From: an uncultured Pirellulales bacterium
GTDB taxonomy: Bacteria > Planctomycetota > Planctomycetia > Pirellulales > Lacipirellulaceae
Direction: 5' to 3'
Length of the DNA: 13,212 nucleotides
Assembly (NCBI GenBank): GCA_947258835.1
Contig: CAMYJY010000062.1
Span: forward strand, 1-13,212
The notes beneath the pieces were generated by a model, which saw only the letters and a list, made by a program, of their open reading frames with translations, did no database searches and was not told the origin of the DNA. Both the position numbers and the translations under genes were made by a program. How positions within the stretch are numbered: position 1 is the first letter of the stretch; the number at the start of each line of letters is the position of its first letter. Of this stretch, positions 7,247 to 13,212 are shown piece by piece.

Positions 7247-7429
7247 GAAGGCTCCTCACTGGAAACGCCAGCTGCTGCACAACGGACTACCAAACCGCGA
7301 GGTGCGCTGGTGCGCTCAGGCCGCCCAGACTGCCCTTCGCCGCTAGGACAACGCCCGCTAGAATGCCCGCCTCGGGTAGATGCTGGCATCACTTTCACGC
7401 TCCCTCTCACCTGCGCAGGTTTTTCGCAC

Positions 7430-8209
7430 ATGCGGTGTCTGGCCCAGCTCTTGATCTTTCTCTGGCTGGCAATGGCTGGTTGCCAAGCGTTGTTCGTCCC
7501 CCCGCCGCCCAGCACCTTCCGACACGAGTTGCAACGCAACTCACTCATGCTTCACAGCGATTTTCCCTTGCCCGACGAGCACCGGTTGATCAATGAACTG
7601 CTGGCAGCGCAGCAGCGGATTTGCCAACAGCTGGCACTCCCTCCTAGCCAGGAACCAATTCATATCTATCTGTTTGGCAAACAGGCTGCCTATGATGAAT
7701 TCATACGCCAACGTTTCCCCGCCTATGTTAACCGACGTGCTATTTTCGTCGGCACCGAGGACGCGCTTTCCGTCTATGCTCAGTGGGGGGACCATGTCGC
7801 GGAGGACCTGCGGCATGAGGTGGCCCACGGCTATTTGCATGCGGCAGTCCCCAACTTGCCCCTGTGGCTCGACGAAGGCTTGGCCGAATATTTTGAGGTC
7901 CCGTACGGTCGGCAGGGCCTCAACCTGGCCCACCTAAAATATCTCCACCAGCACCCTGAGACCAAGTACGACCTGGCGGCGCTCGAACAACTGCGCTCCG
8001 CTGCCACCATGACCCAAGCCGAGTATGCCCAGTCTTGGGCCTGGGTGCATTTTTTGCTCGAGTCCAGCGATGACCAAACGCAGGTCCTGACCGACTACCT
8101 GGCCCAGCTGGCCACGACCACCGAGCCCCCGCCGCTCAGCACCTATCTTCACCGGCGTCTGGCCCATCCCAAAATGGCTCTGGCCGAGCACTTGGAAAGT
8201 CTGCGCTAG
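7430..8209 (+). CDS. Putative lipoprotein metallopeptidase (gluzincin-like, DUF1570-type)
   Basis: Encodes 259 residues from the ATG at 7430; the frame is open further upstream, but this ATG begins a proper signal peptide. MRCLAQLLIFLWLAMAGC gives a plausible lipobox (MAG-C, Cys18), so the mature protein is probably membrane-anchored outside the cytoplasm. The zinc-binding HEVAH motif is at residues 129-133 (DLRHEVAHGYLHA), followed by PLWLDEGLAEYFE (145-155). This is the arrangement of planctomycete DUF1570 and peptidase MA-type proteins, with Glu149 or Glu153 the likely third ligand. The N-terminal part (HIYLFGKQAAYDEFIRQRFP) also fits that family. The C-terminus is helical with no added domain. 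It stands alone, converging on the GspF-like gene. The substrate is unknown. The ribosome binding site is weak. Confidence 0.88.
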   Translation: MRCLAQLLIFLWLAMAGCQALFVPPPPSTFRHELQRNSLMLHSDFPLPDEHRLINELLAAQQRICQQLALPPSQEPIHIYLFGKQAAYDEFIRQRFPAYVNRRAIFVGTEDALSVYAQWGDHVAEDLRHEVAHGYLHAAVPNLPLWLDEGLAEYFEVPYGRQGLNLAHLKYLHQHPETKYDLAALEQLRSAATMTQAEYAQSWAWVHFLLESSDDQTQVLTDYLAQLATTTEPPPLSTYLHRRLAHPKMALAEHLESLR

Positions 8210-8210
8210 A

Positions 8211-8240
8211 GTCTTGATCAAGCCAAGCTTGATCGGAGAC
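8211..8240. terminator. Bidirectional hairpin between convergent genes
   Basis: GATCAAGC (8216-8223) and GCTTGATC (8227-8234) form a perfect eight-pair stem with loop CAA. It is extended by GTCT (8211-8214) with AGAC (8237-8240) across a small internal loop. It fills the 30-base gap between the two stop codons. There is no T-tract on either strand, so it may act as a transcript-end stabiliser or a non-canonical terminator. Confidence 0.6.
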
Positions 8241-9280
8241 TAGATCGGCTGCGCTGCCTCATTGAGTGCGGCGACATACACCGAAAAAAGCCGGAAAATG
8301 AGCATGATAATGAAGCCGGAAATCAGCAACCAGATCGCATAGCCGGCCACTTGGGCCAGCACGGCGGTGGCCGTGCTGGCCCGCTCCTGATACTCCTCCG
8401 CCAGCCGCCGCATGATTTCAGCCAAGCGGCCACTGTGCTCCCCCACGGCGATCTGATCGAGCAGCTCCGGGGGAAAAACACCTGTAGCACCGAGGGCCAC
8501 ATGGATTTCTTGTCCCTGCTGAATACGTCGAGCCACATCCGGACCCCAGCGGGCATAATGATCGTTGCCGGTCGCGTCCAGCACCAGCGGCAGGGCGGCG
8601 CGCAAATCCATGGACGTGTCCAGCACCAACTGCAAGGACCAGGTAAAACGCGCCAGCGCCAACGTCTGCCAGGCCTGACCCACCAGGGGCAGCGACAGCA
8701 ACCACCGCTGCACGGGGCGTAACCAAAAAGCCCCCCGGCGAGTTGCCTCAATCAACAACCACCCCCCTAGGCCGCAGAGAATTAAACCGTTGAGGTACAG
8801 CATCAATCCCCGGTTGCCAATCAGCCCCAGCCCCAGTAAGTCCGGCGCGCCAGCGGGCAGCACCCCCATCACCCAAATCAAGATGCCGATCACCGCCAAC
8901 GCCATGCCCAACTGAAAGGCCGGCCAAGAAAGTTTTGACAAAAAAACCTTTTTAGCGGCCAGTGAGGCATCGTAATGCTGGGCCAGTCGCTCGTAAGTCT
9001 GGCTCAACTGACCGCTCACTTCACCCACTTCCAACATTTGACGAAATAAGCGCGGAAAATAACTCCCTGTGCTGGCCACGGATTCCGCCAGCGTGCTGCC
9101 CTGGGCCAACGCCTGGGCCACCCGCCCCACCATCCGCTGCTGCGAGGCCGAACCGCGGCGGGACTCGTCTTGCCAAATTTTCAGATCCTGCAAGCCCGCA
9201 CCGGTGGCAATCGACAAACGATGGCAGAGTTGGGCCAACGGTCGGAGACGAATGCGGTGAGAAAACATGCGATAACTCAA
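8240..9280 (-). CDS. Type II secretion/type IV pilus inner-membrane platform protein (GspF/PilC family)
   Basis: Encodes 346 residues from a TTG at 9280; an ATG four codons later (9268) is the alternative. The TTG is preferred because an AGCAGG lies about nine bases upstream and the gap to adenine deaminase is then only 15 bases. Two T2SSF domains are visible, at about 13-135 (ATGAGL, FPRLFRQMLEVGEVSGQL) and 205-330 (FTWSLQLVLDTSMDLRAAL, FPPELLDQIAVGEHSGRLAE). The paired VGE-SG motifs are the family hallmark. Membrane segments lie at about 122-140, 158-176 and 312-336. The protein is somewhat shorter than the usual 400 or so residues because of a short N-terminus. GspF forms the inner-membrane platform that couples the ATPase to pseudopilus assembly. 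No GspE, GspG or secretin gene is nearby, so it is an orphan here. Cotranscription with ade is likely from the spacing alone. Confidence 0.92.
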   Translation of the reverse strand: MSYRMFSHRIRLRPLAQLCHRLSIATGAGLQDLKIWQDESRRGSASQQRMVGRVAQALAQGSTLAESVASTGSYFPRLFRQMLEVGEVSGQLSQTYERLAQHYDASLAAKKVFLSKLSWPAFQLGMALAVIGILIWVMGVLPAGAPDLLGLGLIGNRGLMLYLNGLILCGLGGWLLIEATRRGAFWLRPVQRWLLSLPLVGQAWQTLALARFTWSLQLVLDTSMDLRAALPLVLDATGNDHYARWGPDVARRIQQGQEIHVALGATGVFPPELLDQIAVGEHSGRLAEIMRRLAEEYQERASTATAVLAQVAGYAIWLLISGFIIMLIFRLFSVYVAALNEAAQPI

Positions 9281-9295
9281 AACTGCAAACCTGCT

Positions 9296-10939
9296 CTAGT
9301 CCGTCTGCAGCGGCGTGAACTCAAACCGCGTCCCATCAAACAGTCCCAAGTCGCTTAGTTTCAGTGCGGGGATCACCAGCAGCGCCATGAAGGACAGTGT
9401 CATATAAGGGGCACGTAACCGAGAGCCCCAACTTTTGACCGCCGTGTCCAACTGCTGGTAGGCAGCGGCAACCTCCTGGCAAGTCCCCGTGGCCATCAGT
9501 CCGGCCACGGGCAAGGGCAGGCAGTGCGCGATCGCGTCCTCCCGACAACAGGCGCTTAAGCCGCCTCCTGCCTGCATGACCTGATTGATGGCGTCCGCCA
9601 GATCCACATCCGCCACCCCCACGGCAATGACATTGTGCGAGTCGTGCGCTACGCTCGAGGCCATCGCGCCGCGCCGCAAGCCGAAGTTCTTGATGGTGGC
9701 AATTTGAGGAGGCGCCTGCTGGTAGCGGTTGACCACGACCAGCTTGAGAATGTCTTCCTCAACATTGCTGATGATTTGTCCGGCAGCATCCGTTGTGGGA
9801 GTTACGGACAAGCGGTTGGTAATCAGCTGACCGTCGAGCGCTTCAATCACTTGGAGCAATTCCGCCTTTTTTTCCACCACCAGCTGCTCAGGTTCCACCC
9901 GCGTGGCCACAAACTGATTGACCACTTCTGGCGGAACACGGGGAATCAGCGACCGACCGTTTTCAGCCACCAACTGGCCCTCGATCCAGGTCCGCTGCAC
10001 GGCAAAATTGGTCAACGAATCGACTTCAATCACATCGGCCGGATCGCCCACGCGTAACTGTCCCACGGGCAGCTTGTAATGCGTGATGGGATTCAGGCAA
10101 GCAGCTTGCAGGGCGGCAAACACATCCGTTCCGCTGGCCACCGCCCTACGGACTAGGTGGTTGATATGGCCCGCCAAGAGCTCGTCGGGGTGTTTGTCAT
10201 CGCTACAGAGCATGGTCCGCGCTGGAAAATCGGCGAGCAGTCCCACCAAGGCGTCAAAATTGCGCGCAGCAGATCCCTCGCGGATGGAAATCTGGCAACC
10301 CGCCGCCAACTTGTCGAGCGCTTCTTCCCTGGTAAAACATTCGTGATCGGTGCTGATGCCCGCGGCAACATACTGGGCGGCCTGCTGGCCGCGGAGGCCC
10401 GGCGCGTGCCCATCGACAGGCTTGCCCCGCTGGTGCGCGGCCCGAATTTTTGCCAGGCAGGCCTCGTCTCCCTGCAACACCCCCGGAAAGTTCATCATCT
10501 CGCTGAGGTACAAAATTCGCGGGTCATCCAGGAGTTGCTCCACCTCCGCCACGGAAATCGACGCCCCCGCCGTTTCGAAGGGTGTGGCCGGCACACAGGA
10601 TGGGGCCCCAAAGTAAAATTTGAATGGAGAATGGCTGGCATTTTCCAGCATGTACTGCACGCCCGCGACGCCCAACACGTTGCCAATCTCATGCGGATCG
10701 CTCACCGTGGCTACCGTCCCGTGCACCACTGCCGCGCGGGCAAACTCCGTGGGCACCAGCAGCGAACTCTCAATATGCACGTGGGCGTCAATAAAACCCG
10801 GGAGAAGAAAGGTCTGGACCGGGACGTCGGTCGGCGTGATCGCGACAATCCGCTGGTCCCGCACAGTGACTTCGGCCGCGAAGACACGACGGGCGTGGAT
10901 ATCAACCACGTTGCCTGCAATCTGAAACGTTGCGGCCAT
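9296..10939 (-). CDS. ade: Adenine deaminase
   Basis: Encodes 547 residues. It converts adenine to hypoxanthine and ammonia in purine salvage, in the cytoplasm, with a metal centre of the amidohydrolase superfamily. Motifs in order: LPGFIDAHVHIESS (46-59, first metal-binding HxH), TVSDPHEIGNV (78-88), EMMNFPGV (147-154), DGHAPGL (176-182), GISTDHECFT (194-203), REGSAARN (220-227), CSDDKHPDEL (245-254) and the C-terminal SSVAHDSHN. All are typical of AdeC enzymes, and the length is normal. The ATG at 10939 is chosen because GGAGG lies seven bases upstream; the frame is open further to 11041, but that part is the GC-rich repeat array. The GspF-like gene follows after 15 bases. The upstream repeat array sits in the probable 5' leader and could affect expression. 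Confidence 0.97.
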   Translation of the reverse strand: MAATFQIAGNVVDIHARRVFAAEVTVRDQRIVAITPTDVPVQTFLLPGFIDAHVHIESSLLVPTEFARAAVVHGTVATVSDPHEIGNVLGVAGVQYMLENASHSPFKFYFGAPSCVPATPFETAGASISVAEVEQLLDDPRILYLSEMMNFPGVLQGDEACLAKIRAAHQRGKPVDGHAPGLRGQQAAQYVAAGISTDHECFTREEALDKLAAGCQISIREGSAARNFDALVGLLADFPARTMLCSDDKHPDELLAGHINHLVRRAVASGTDVFAALQAACLNPITHYKLPVGQLRVGDPADVIEVDSLTNFAVQRTWIEGQLVAENGRSLIPRVPPEVVNQFVATRVEPEQLVVEKKAELLQVIEALDGQLITNRLSVTPTTDAAGQIISNVEEDILKLVVVNRYQQAPPQIATIKNFGLRRGAMASSVAHDSHNVIAVGVADVDLADAINQVMQAGGGLSACCREDAIAHCLPLPVAGLMATGTCQEVAAAYQQLDTAVKSWGSRLRAPYMTLSFMALLVIPALKLSDLGLFDGTRFEFTPLQTD

Positions 10940-10946
10940 CGCCAAG

Positions 10947-10951
10947 CCTCC
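10947..10951 (-). promoter_or_regulatory. Shine-Dalgarno GGAGG of ade
   Basis: The minus strand reads GGAGGCTTGGCGATG, a strong ribosome binding site seven bases before the ATG. It fixes the ade start downstream of the repeat array. Confidence 0.85.
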
Positions 10952-10960
10952 ACCAGCGCC

Positions 10961-11045
10961 AGAGCCTGCCCCCGGCTTGAACAGGGGCCTGCCCCCGGCT
11001 CGCACCGGGGCCTGCCCCGACTGAAACGGGGGGGCCGCCAACCAA
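10961..11045 (+). repeat. GC-rich palindromic repeat, copy C: three tandem hairpin units
   Basis: Three units of about 22-24 bases follow one another, each starting CCTGCCCC and ending in GGGG: about 10965-10987, 10988-11010 and 11011-11033. Each can form a CCCC/GGGG stem. The array is bordered by AGAG on the left and GGCCGCCAACC on the right, as in the single copies. It begins ten bases upstream of the ade ribosome binding site. Confidence 0.85.
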
Positions 11046-11054
11046 CGGAATGTC

Positions 11055-11079
11055 TACTTTGAGTACTTCCAAATTCGCC
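11055..11079 (+). repeat. Left member of an inverted repeat flanking the RGG-protein gene
   Basis: AGTACTTCCAAATTC (11062-11076) is an exact reverse complement of 12546-12560, and the match continues through TACTTT on one side and CCC on the other. It lies just past the 3' end of the gene at 11122. Confidence 0.6.
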
Positions 11080-11121
11080 CTGTTTCGAGCAGGCTGCTTC
11101 ATTTGGCTGAATAGTAACTTA

Positions 11122-12408
11122 CTATTTCTTTTGGCCACCACTACCGCGCTGACGGCCACCACGCCCCCGACCACCACGTCCTCGAGAACCACCACTCCTG
11201 CTGGAGGATGTTTTGTGGAGCTCAAGATTGGCATCCACAATGACCCCAATCGCATCCGACCAAGTCGGTAGATTGCGATGGGATGTCCGCCGCTTCCCCT
11301 CCCCTACTTCCGCTGTGGACGCGTCGATCACGTCTTCGCTATCGGTGACGGGATCCAGCGAGTCCTGCGGGTCTTGCGGCGAACGAGCAGCCGCTCTTGG
11401 CTCAGCAGCCCCCCGTGATCGCCTCCGCGAGCGGCGGGGCCGAGTCCTTTTTTCGTCGGCCTCCTCGGCCACGCTTTCTGCCCCATCCTCGAAGGCGCTG
11501 GTGACGTCAGTAGCCGTCTCGTCCGAACGGGCGCTGTCTCCCGTCGCTTTCCGGCGTCTACCGCCCCGACGCCGGCGGCGCCTGGGCCGCCGCTCTTCTG
11601 CAGCGGACATCTCGACCGCCCCTTCCTCCAAGTCCGTGCCGTCCGCCTCCGTCCCCGATATGTCCGCGCTGACATCGCCTTGATCTTTATCTTCCGCAAA
11701 CAACTCCCGCGGTTCCCCCTCAAAAGGGGAGCCCTGCTCGGGAGACTCCCGTACGGCACTGCCCCAGGCCGAAGCACCGATGGAGAACAAGGCGTCAAAG
11801 GCACTGCGGGCAACATCGCTGGTTTTGTCCAAAATGTTTTTATCTTTGTCCTCCAGGCCCTCCTCGGTAGGCTCGGGGAGCACCGCGTCCGTTGCCGGTG
11901 CTTCGCCTGTCGCTGCCTCGTCCGGTGGACTGGAGCAGGCCAACGTATCGTCAGCGCCAGCATCCCTGGGCAAGGCAGCGGTCGGAGGCGATGGGCTGTC
12001 GCCGACGTCGGAATACTCCGCGAACGCTTGCTGGGTATCCTCGGAGTTGGCGACATGGTGCGCCTCGGCGGCCGACGCGTGCTGAACCGTTGCCACCGAA
12101 TCGCTGGAGAAAATCGGGGCCGGTAACGTAACGGGCTCCGGCAATTCTGGCTCAGCTGGGGTGTCCGATTCAGGCGCCCCAGCAAAATGTTCCGGGTCGA
12201 CTGCTACGCCCAAATCCTCCGCTAGGTCTTTCCAATTACCGGGCGGCGAGGTCGGGGGCTCCTCTACCTCACCAGCATCCGCCTGCGGAGCCGCGGCTGG
12301 CAAGTCTTGGGGGGGCGGTTGGTGCCGTTGAAATGCTTCGGGAGCAGGCTCGATGCCCAATTCCTTGGTTAAAGAGTCCCAGGTTGGTTTTTGTTCGTCA
12401 AAGTCCAT
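11122..12408 (-). CDS. Acidic, disordered protein with arginine-rich blocks and RGG tail
   Basis: Encodes 428 residues, and I recognise no catalytic domain. Most of the chain (about 30-270) is acidic and rich in Ala, Pro, Glu and Asp, so probably disordered. A short motif occurs twice near the N-terminus: W10xxLTKELGIEPAPEAF26 and W59xxLAEDLGVAVDPEHF75. Arginine-rich blocks are at 273-287 (RRPRRRRRRGGRRRK) and 321-332, and a short ordered-looking segment LPTWSDAIGVIVDANLELH at 380-398. The C-terminus (404-426) is an RGG/RGR tail of the RNA-binding kind. An RNA- or ribonucleoprotein-associated role is an inference from the RGG tail and basic blocks. There is no signal peptide. The ATG at 12408 has only a weak GGAA upstream. 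It is a separate unit, 182 bases from ade. The strand shadow on the plus side is not coding-like. Confidence 0.8.
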   Translation of the reverse strand: MDFDEQKPTWDSLTKELGIEPAPEAFQRHQPPPQDLPAAAPQADAGEVEEPPTSPPGNWKDLAEDLGVAVDPEHFAGAPESDTPAEPELPEPVTLPAPIFSSDSVATVQHASAAEAHHVANSEDTQQAFAEYSDVGDSPSPPTAALPRDAGADDTLACSSPPDEAATGEAPATDAVLPEPTEEGLEDKDKNILDKTSDVARSAFDALFSIGASAWGSAVRESPEQGSPFEGEPRELFAEDKDQGDVSADISGTEADGTDLEEGAVEMSAAEERRPRRRRRRGGRRRKATGDSARSDETATDVTSAFEDGAESVAEEADEKRTRPRRSRRRSRGAAEPRAAARSPQDPQDSLDPVTDSEDVIDASTAEVGEGKRRTSHRNLPTWSDAIGVIVDANLELHKTSSSRSGGSRGRGGRGRGGRQRGSGGQKK

Positions 12409-12541
12409 ATGATTTCCGGCAGTGCGCTGCGTGCGAAAAAATAAAAATTCGGTAGTTCCAAATTTGGCCGATGAAGCCGTGTGCTAGCTGCTAAAAACGT
12501 TGATTCTCGGGCGGCTTATCGCCCCGATCCCTGGTGAGAAC

Positions 12542-12567
12542 GGGGGAATTTGGAAGTACTGAAAGTA
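12542..12567 (-). repeat. Right member of the inverted repeat flanking the RGG-protein gene
   Basis: GAATTTGGAAGTACT (12546-12560) is the exact reverse complement of 11062-11076. It can also pair, with one mismatch in 13, with the closer GTAGTTCCAAATT at about 12453-12465 upstream of the gene start. Confidence 0.6.
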
Positions 12568-12603
12568 ACAAATCAAGACAACGTAGCAGTATACGTGCTA
12601 GCT

Positions 12604-12723
12604 AACCATCCGGGAAGCCTGGTTGAATCCGCCGCTGTCCGGTTGCAGGTACGGACTGGCACAGCTTTGTCACCCATGGGTGGCATCGGTTGGCGATAGC
12701 CCTACCGATGTGACGCAGTCACA
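12604..12723. other. Cluster of short stem-loops, possible structured RNA or leader
   Basis: Stems in order: AACCA/TGGTT (12604-12608 with 12620-12624), GTCCG/CGGAC (12637-12641 with 12652-12656), the palindrome CACCCATGGGTG (12671-12682), CATCGGT/ACCGATG (12684-12690 with 12704-12710, containing an inner GGC-GATA-GCC), and TGTGAC/GTCACA (12709-12714 with 12718-12723). The identity and even the transcribed strand are unknown. Confidence 0.35.
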
Positions 12724-12835
12724 AGAGGTTTGTCGGGAACTTTAGGGGCCTATCCTACAACCGCGCTGGGGTATCCAGCGGCCGGCATAGACGGCAGCAC
12801 CAGACAATTTTGGGACGTGCAGTAAGGCAACCTCT

Positions 12836-12873
12836 GGCGGCAGAGCCTGCCCGCGGCTTGATCGGGGGCCGCC
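12836..12873 (+). repeat. GC-rich palindromic repeat, copy D
   Basis: It reads GGCGGCAGAGCCTGCCCGCG, a short loop, then CGGGGGCCGCC. Outer GGCGG (12836-12840) pairs with CCGCC (12869-12873). It is the same family as copies A to C and is followed directly by another hairpin. Confidence 0.85.
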
Positions 12874-12897
12874 CAGGTAGGCTTCGCCAACCTGGGC
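12871..12897. repeat. Strong hairpin adjoining repeat copy D
   Basis: GCCCAGGT (12871-12878) pairs with ACCTGGGC (12890-12897). Inside, GGC pairs with GCC across a TTC loop, with one A-A mismatch between the two helices. It shares its first bases with the end of copy D, so the two may form one composite repeat. Confidence 0.75.
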
Positions 12898-13150
12898 TAC
12901 CCTCACGAAAACAAACCCGTTCCGCCACGGTCCTCAGGTGCCGACTCGATATTGCTGCCGATTGTCCCACGCTGTAGCTTTTGAGCAGCCCTCGGCCCCA
13001 ACCCCCTGAGTGCAGCTGGAAAAATCCGCAAACCTGGCGGCGACGGTGCCAGAACACGGCCCATCGTGCCAGCCTAGTTCATCCACCGCCACCGGCAGAC
13101 CTTTCCAACTTTACGACATCCCTCAGTATTTTGCCCCGCAACACGTTTCT

Positions 13151-13212
13151 ATGCCCCCCTCCCCCGTGCAACCTGAGCCCCCTCCGCAAAACGCGCTCCG
13201 CGAAGAGATCGC
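13151..13212 (+). CDS. Possible start of a proline-rich protein gene (partial)
   Basis: An ATG at 13151 opens a frame (MPPSPVQPEPPPQNALREEI) that runs off the window end. There is no clear ribosome binding site. The frame is open back to a stop at 13076, with no earlier common start codon. Only 20 residues are visible, so no function can be given, and it may be spurious. Confidence 0.3.
   Translation, partial: MPPSPVQPEPPPQNALREEI

Larger units (their letters stand above)
7024..7429. other. Divergent intergenic region (406 bases) between the FG-GAP gene and the metallopeptidase gene
   Basis: It holds repeat copy B, the 26-base inverted repeat and the direct repeat. Both flanking genes read outward, so promoters for both should lie here, but I could not identify convincing -35/-10 pairs. 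Short frames crossing it (with peptides like SFPRRRESR) are translations of the repeats and not genes. Confidence 0.7.
12409..13150. other. Long intergenic region (742 bases) rich in hairpins and repeats
   Basis: No convincing gene is seen. A 100-codon minus-strand frame (12755-13057) runs through the repeat and is rejected. From left to right it holds a CCAAATTTGG palindrome (12458-12467), competing hairpins at 12509-12545, an inverted-repeat member at 12542-12567, repeated GTGCTAGCT words (12481-12489 and 12595-12603), a hairpin cluster (12604-12723), repeat copy D (12836-12873) and a second hairpin (12871-12897). Bases 12900-13150 show nothing I can name. Confidence 0.6.

Noticed and set aside
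7150..7548. 132-codon minus-strand frame
   Set aside because: It runs antisense through the metallopeptidase start and the inverted repeat. The peptide SFPRRRESR is a typical translation of that repeat and not a protein.
7057..11033. Tandem GC-rich units as a CRISPR array
   Set aside because: The three units in copy C are contiguous without unique spacers, and no cas gene is present. They are palindromic repeats.
10157..11062. 301-codon plus-strand frame
   Set aside because: It is antisense to ade, whose identity is certain, and has no recognisable protein features. GC-rich codon use on the opposite strand explains its length.
12611..12636. tRNA T-arm-like GGTTGAATCC
   Set aside because: It lacks the C of GGTTCGAATCC, and no acceptor stem or anticodon arm can be built around it.
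12604..12723. Cobalamin riboswitch on the plus strand
   Set aside because: GGGAA, CTGTCC and GCA match the core in order and spacing. However, the segments that should pair around the first loop (GCCT and GCCG) do not pair, and the conserved terminal box resembling AGTCAGGAGACCTGCC is absent. No cobalamin-related gene follows.
12755..13057. 100-codon minus-strand frame in the right intergenic region
   Set aside because: It passes through repeat copy D and the adjoining hairpin, has a composition unlike the other genes, and shows no recognisable motif.

Overview
The window looks like a chromosomal segment of a GC-rich planctomycete, probably of the Pirellula group. This rests on gene content only: secreted FG-GAP/VCBS proteins, a large exported protein of the DUF3352 kind, a lipoprotein with a HEVAH zinc-protease motif, an RGG-tailed disordered protein, frequent single-gene units and alternative TTG starts. 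No rRNA or other phylogenetic marker is present, so the assignment is an inference.

Layout. Bases 1-681 (+) hold the C-terminal half of a 4-hydroxybutyryl-CoA dehydratase. Bases 728-1571 form a small mobile-element-like unit: a Y1 (RAYT/IS200-like) transposase gene on the minus strand inside nested inverted repeats. Bases 1607-7023 (-) are a run of three exported proteins, transcribed from right to left: an FG-GAP repeat protein (TTG start), a trypsin-like HtrA-type protease coupled to it by an ATGA overlap, and a large exported protein of unknown function. A 406-base divergent intergenic region (7024-7429) carries two kinds of repeat and separates this run from a plus-strand metallopeptidase lipoprotein (7430-8209). 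That gene converges on a minus-strand pair: GspF/PilC-like membrane protein (8240-9280) and adenine deaminase (9296-10939), with a bidirectional hairpin filling the convergent gap. Bases 11122-12408 (-) encode an acidic disordered protein with arginine-rich blocks and an RGG tail. Bases 12409-13150 appear non-coding but rich in repeats and hairpins, and a possible new plus-strand gene starts at 13151.

Repeats are the most distinctive layer. A GC-rich palindrome (roughly GGCGG..GCCTGCCCCCGGCT..GGGGG..CCGCC) occurs at four loci. Two copies lie directly upstream of strong Shine-Dalgarno sequences, and one lies just inside the start of the large exported protein, adding an unusual extension in front of its signal peptide. 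A second repeat type forms a perfect 26-base inverted repeat in the divergent region.

I found no convincing undescribed multi-gene defence or biosynthetic system. The observations most worth checking are the placement of the repeats at gene starts, the inverted-repeat-bounded transposase unit, the altered cluster-ligand spacing in the dehydratase, and the structured intergenic region near the right end.
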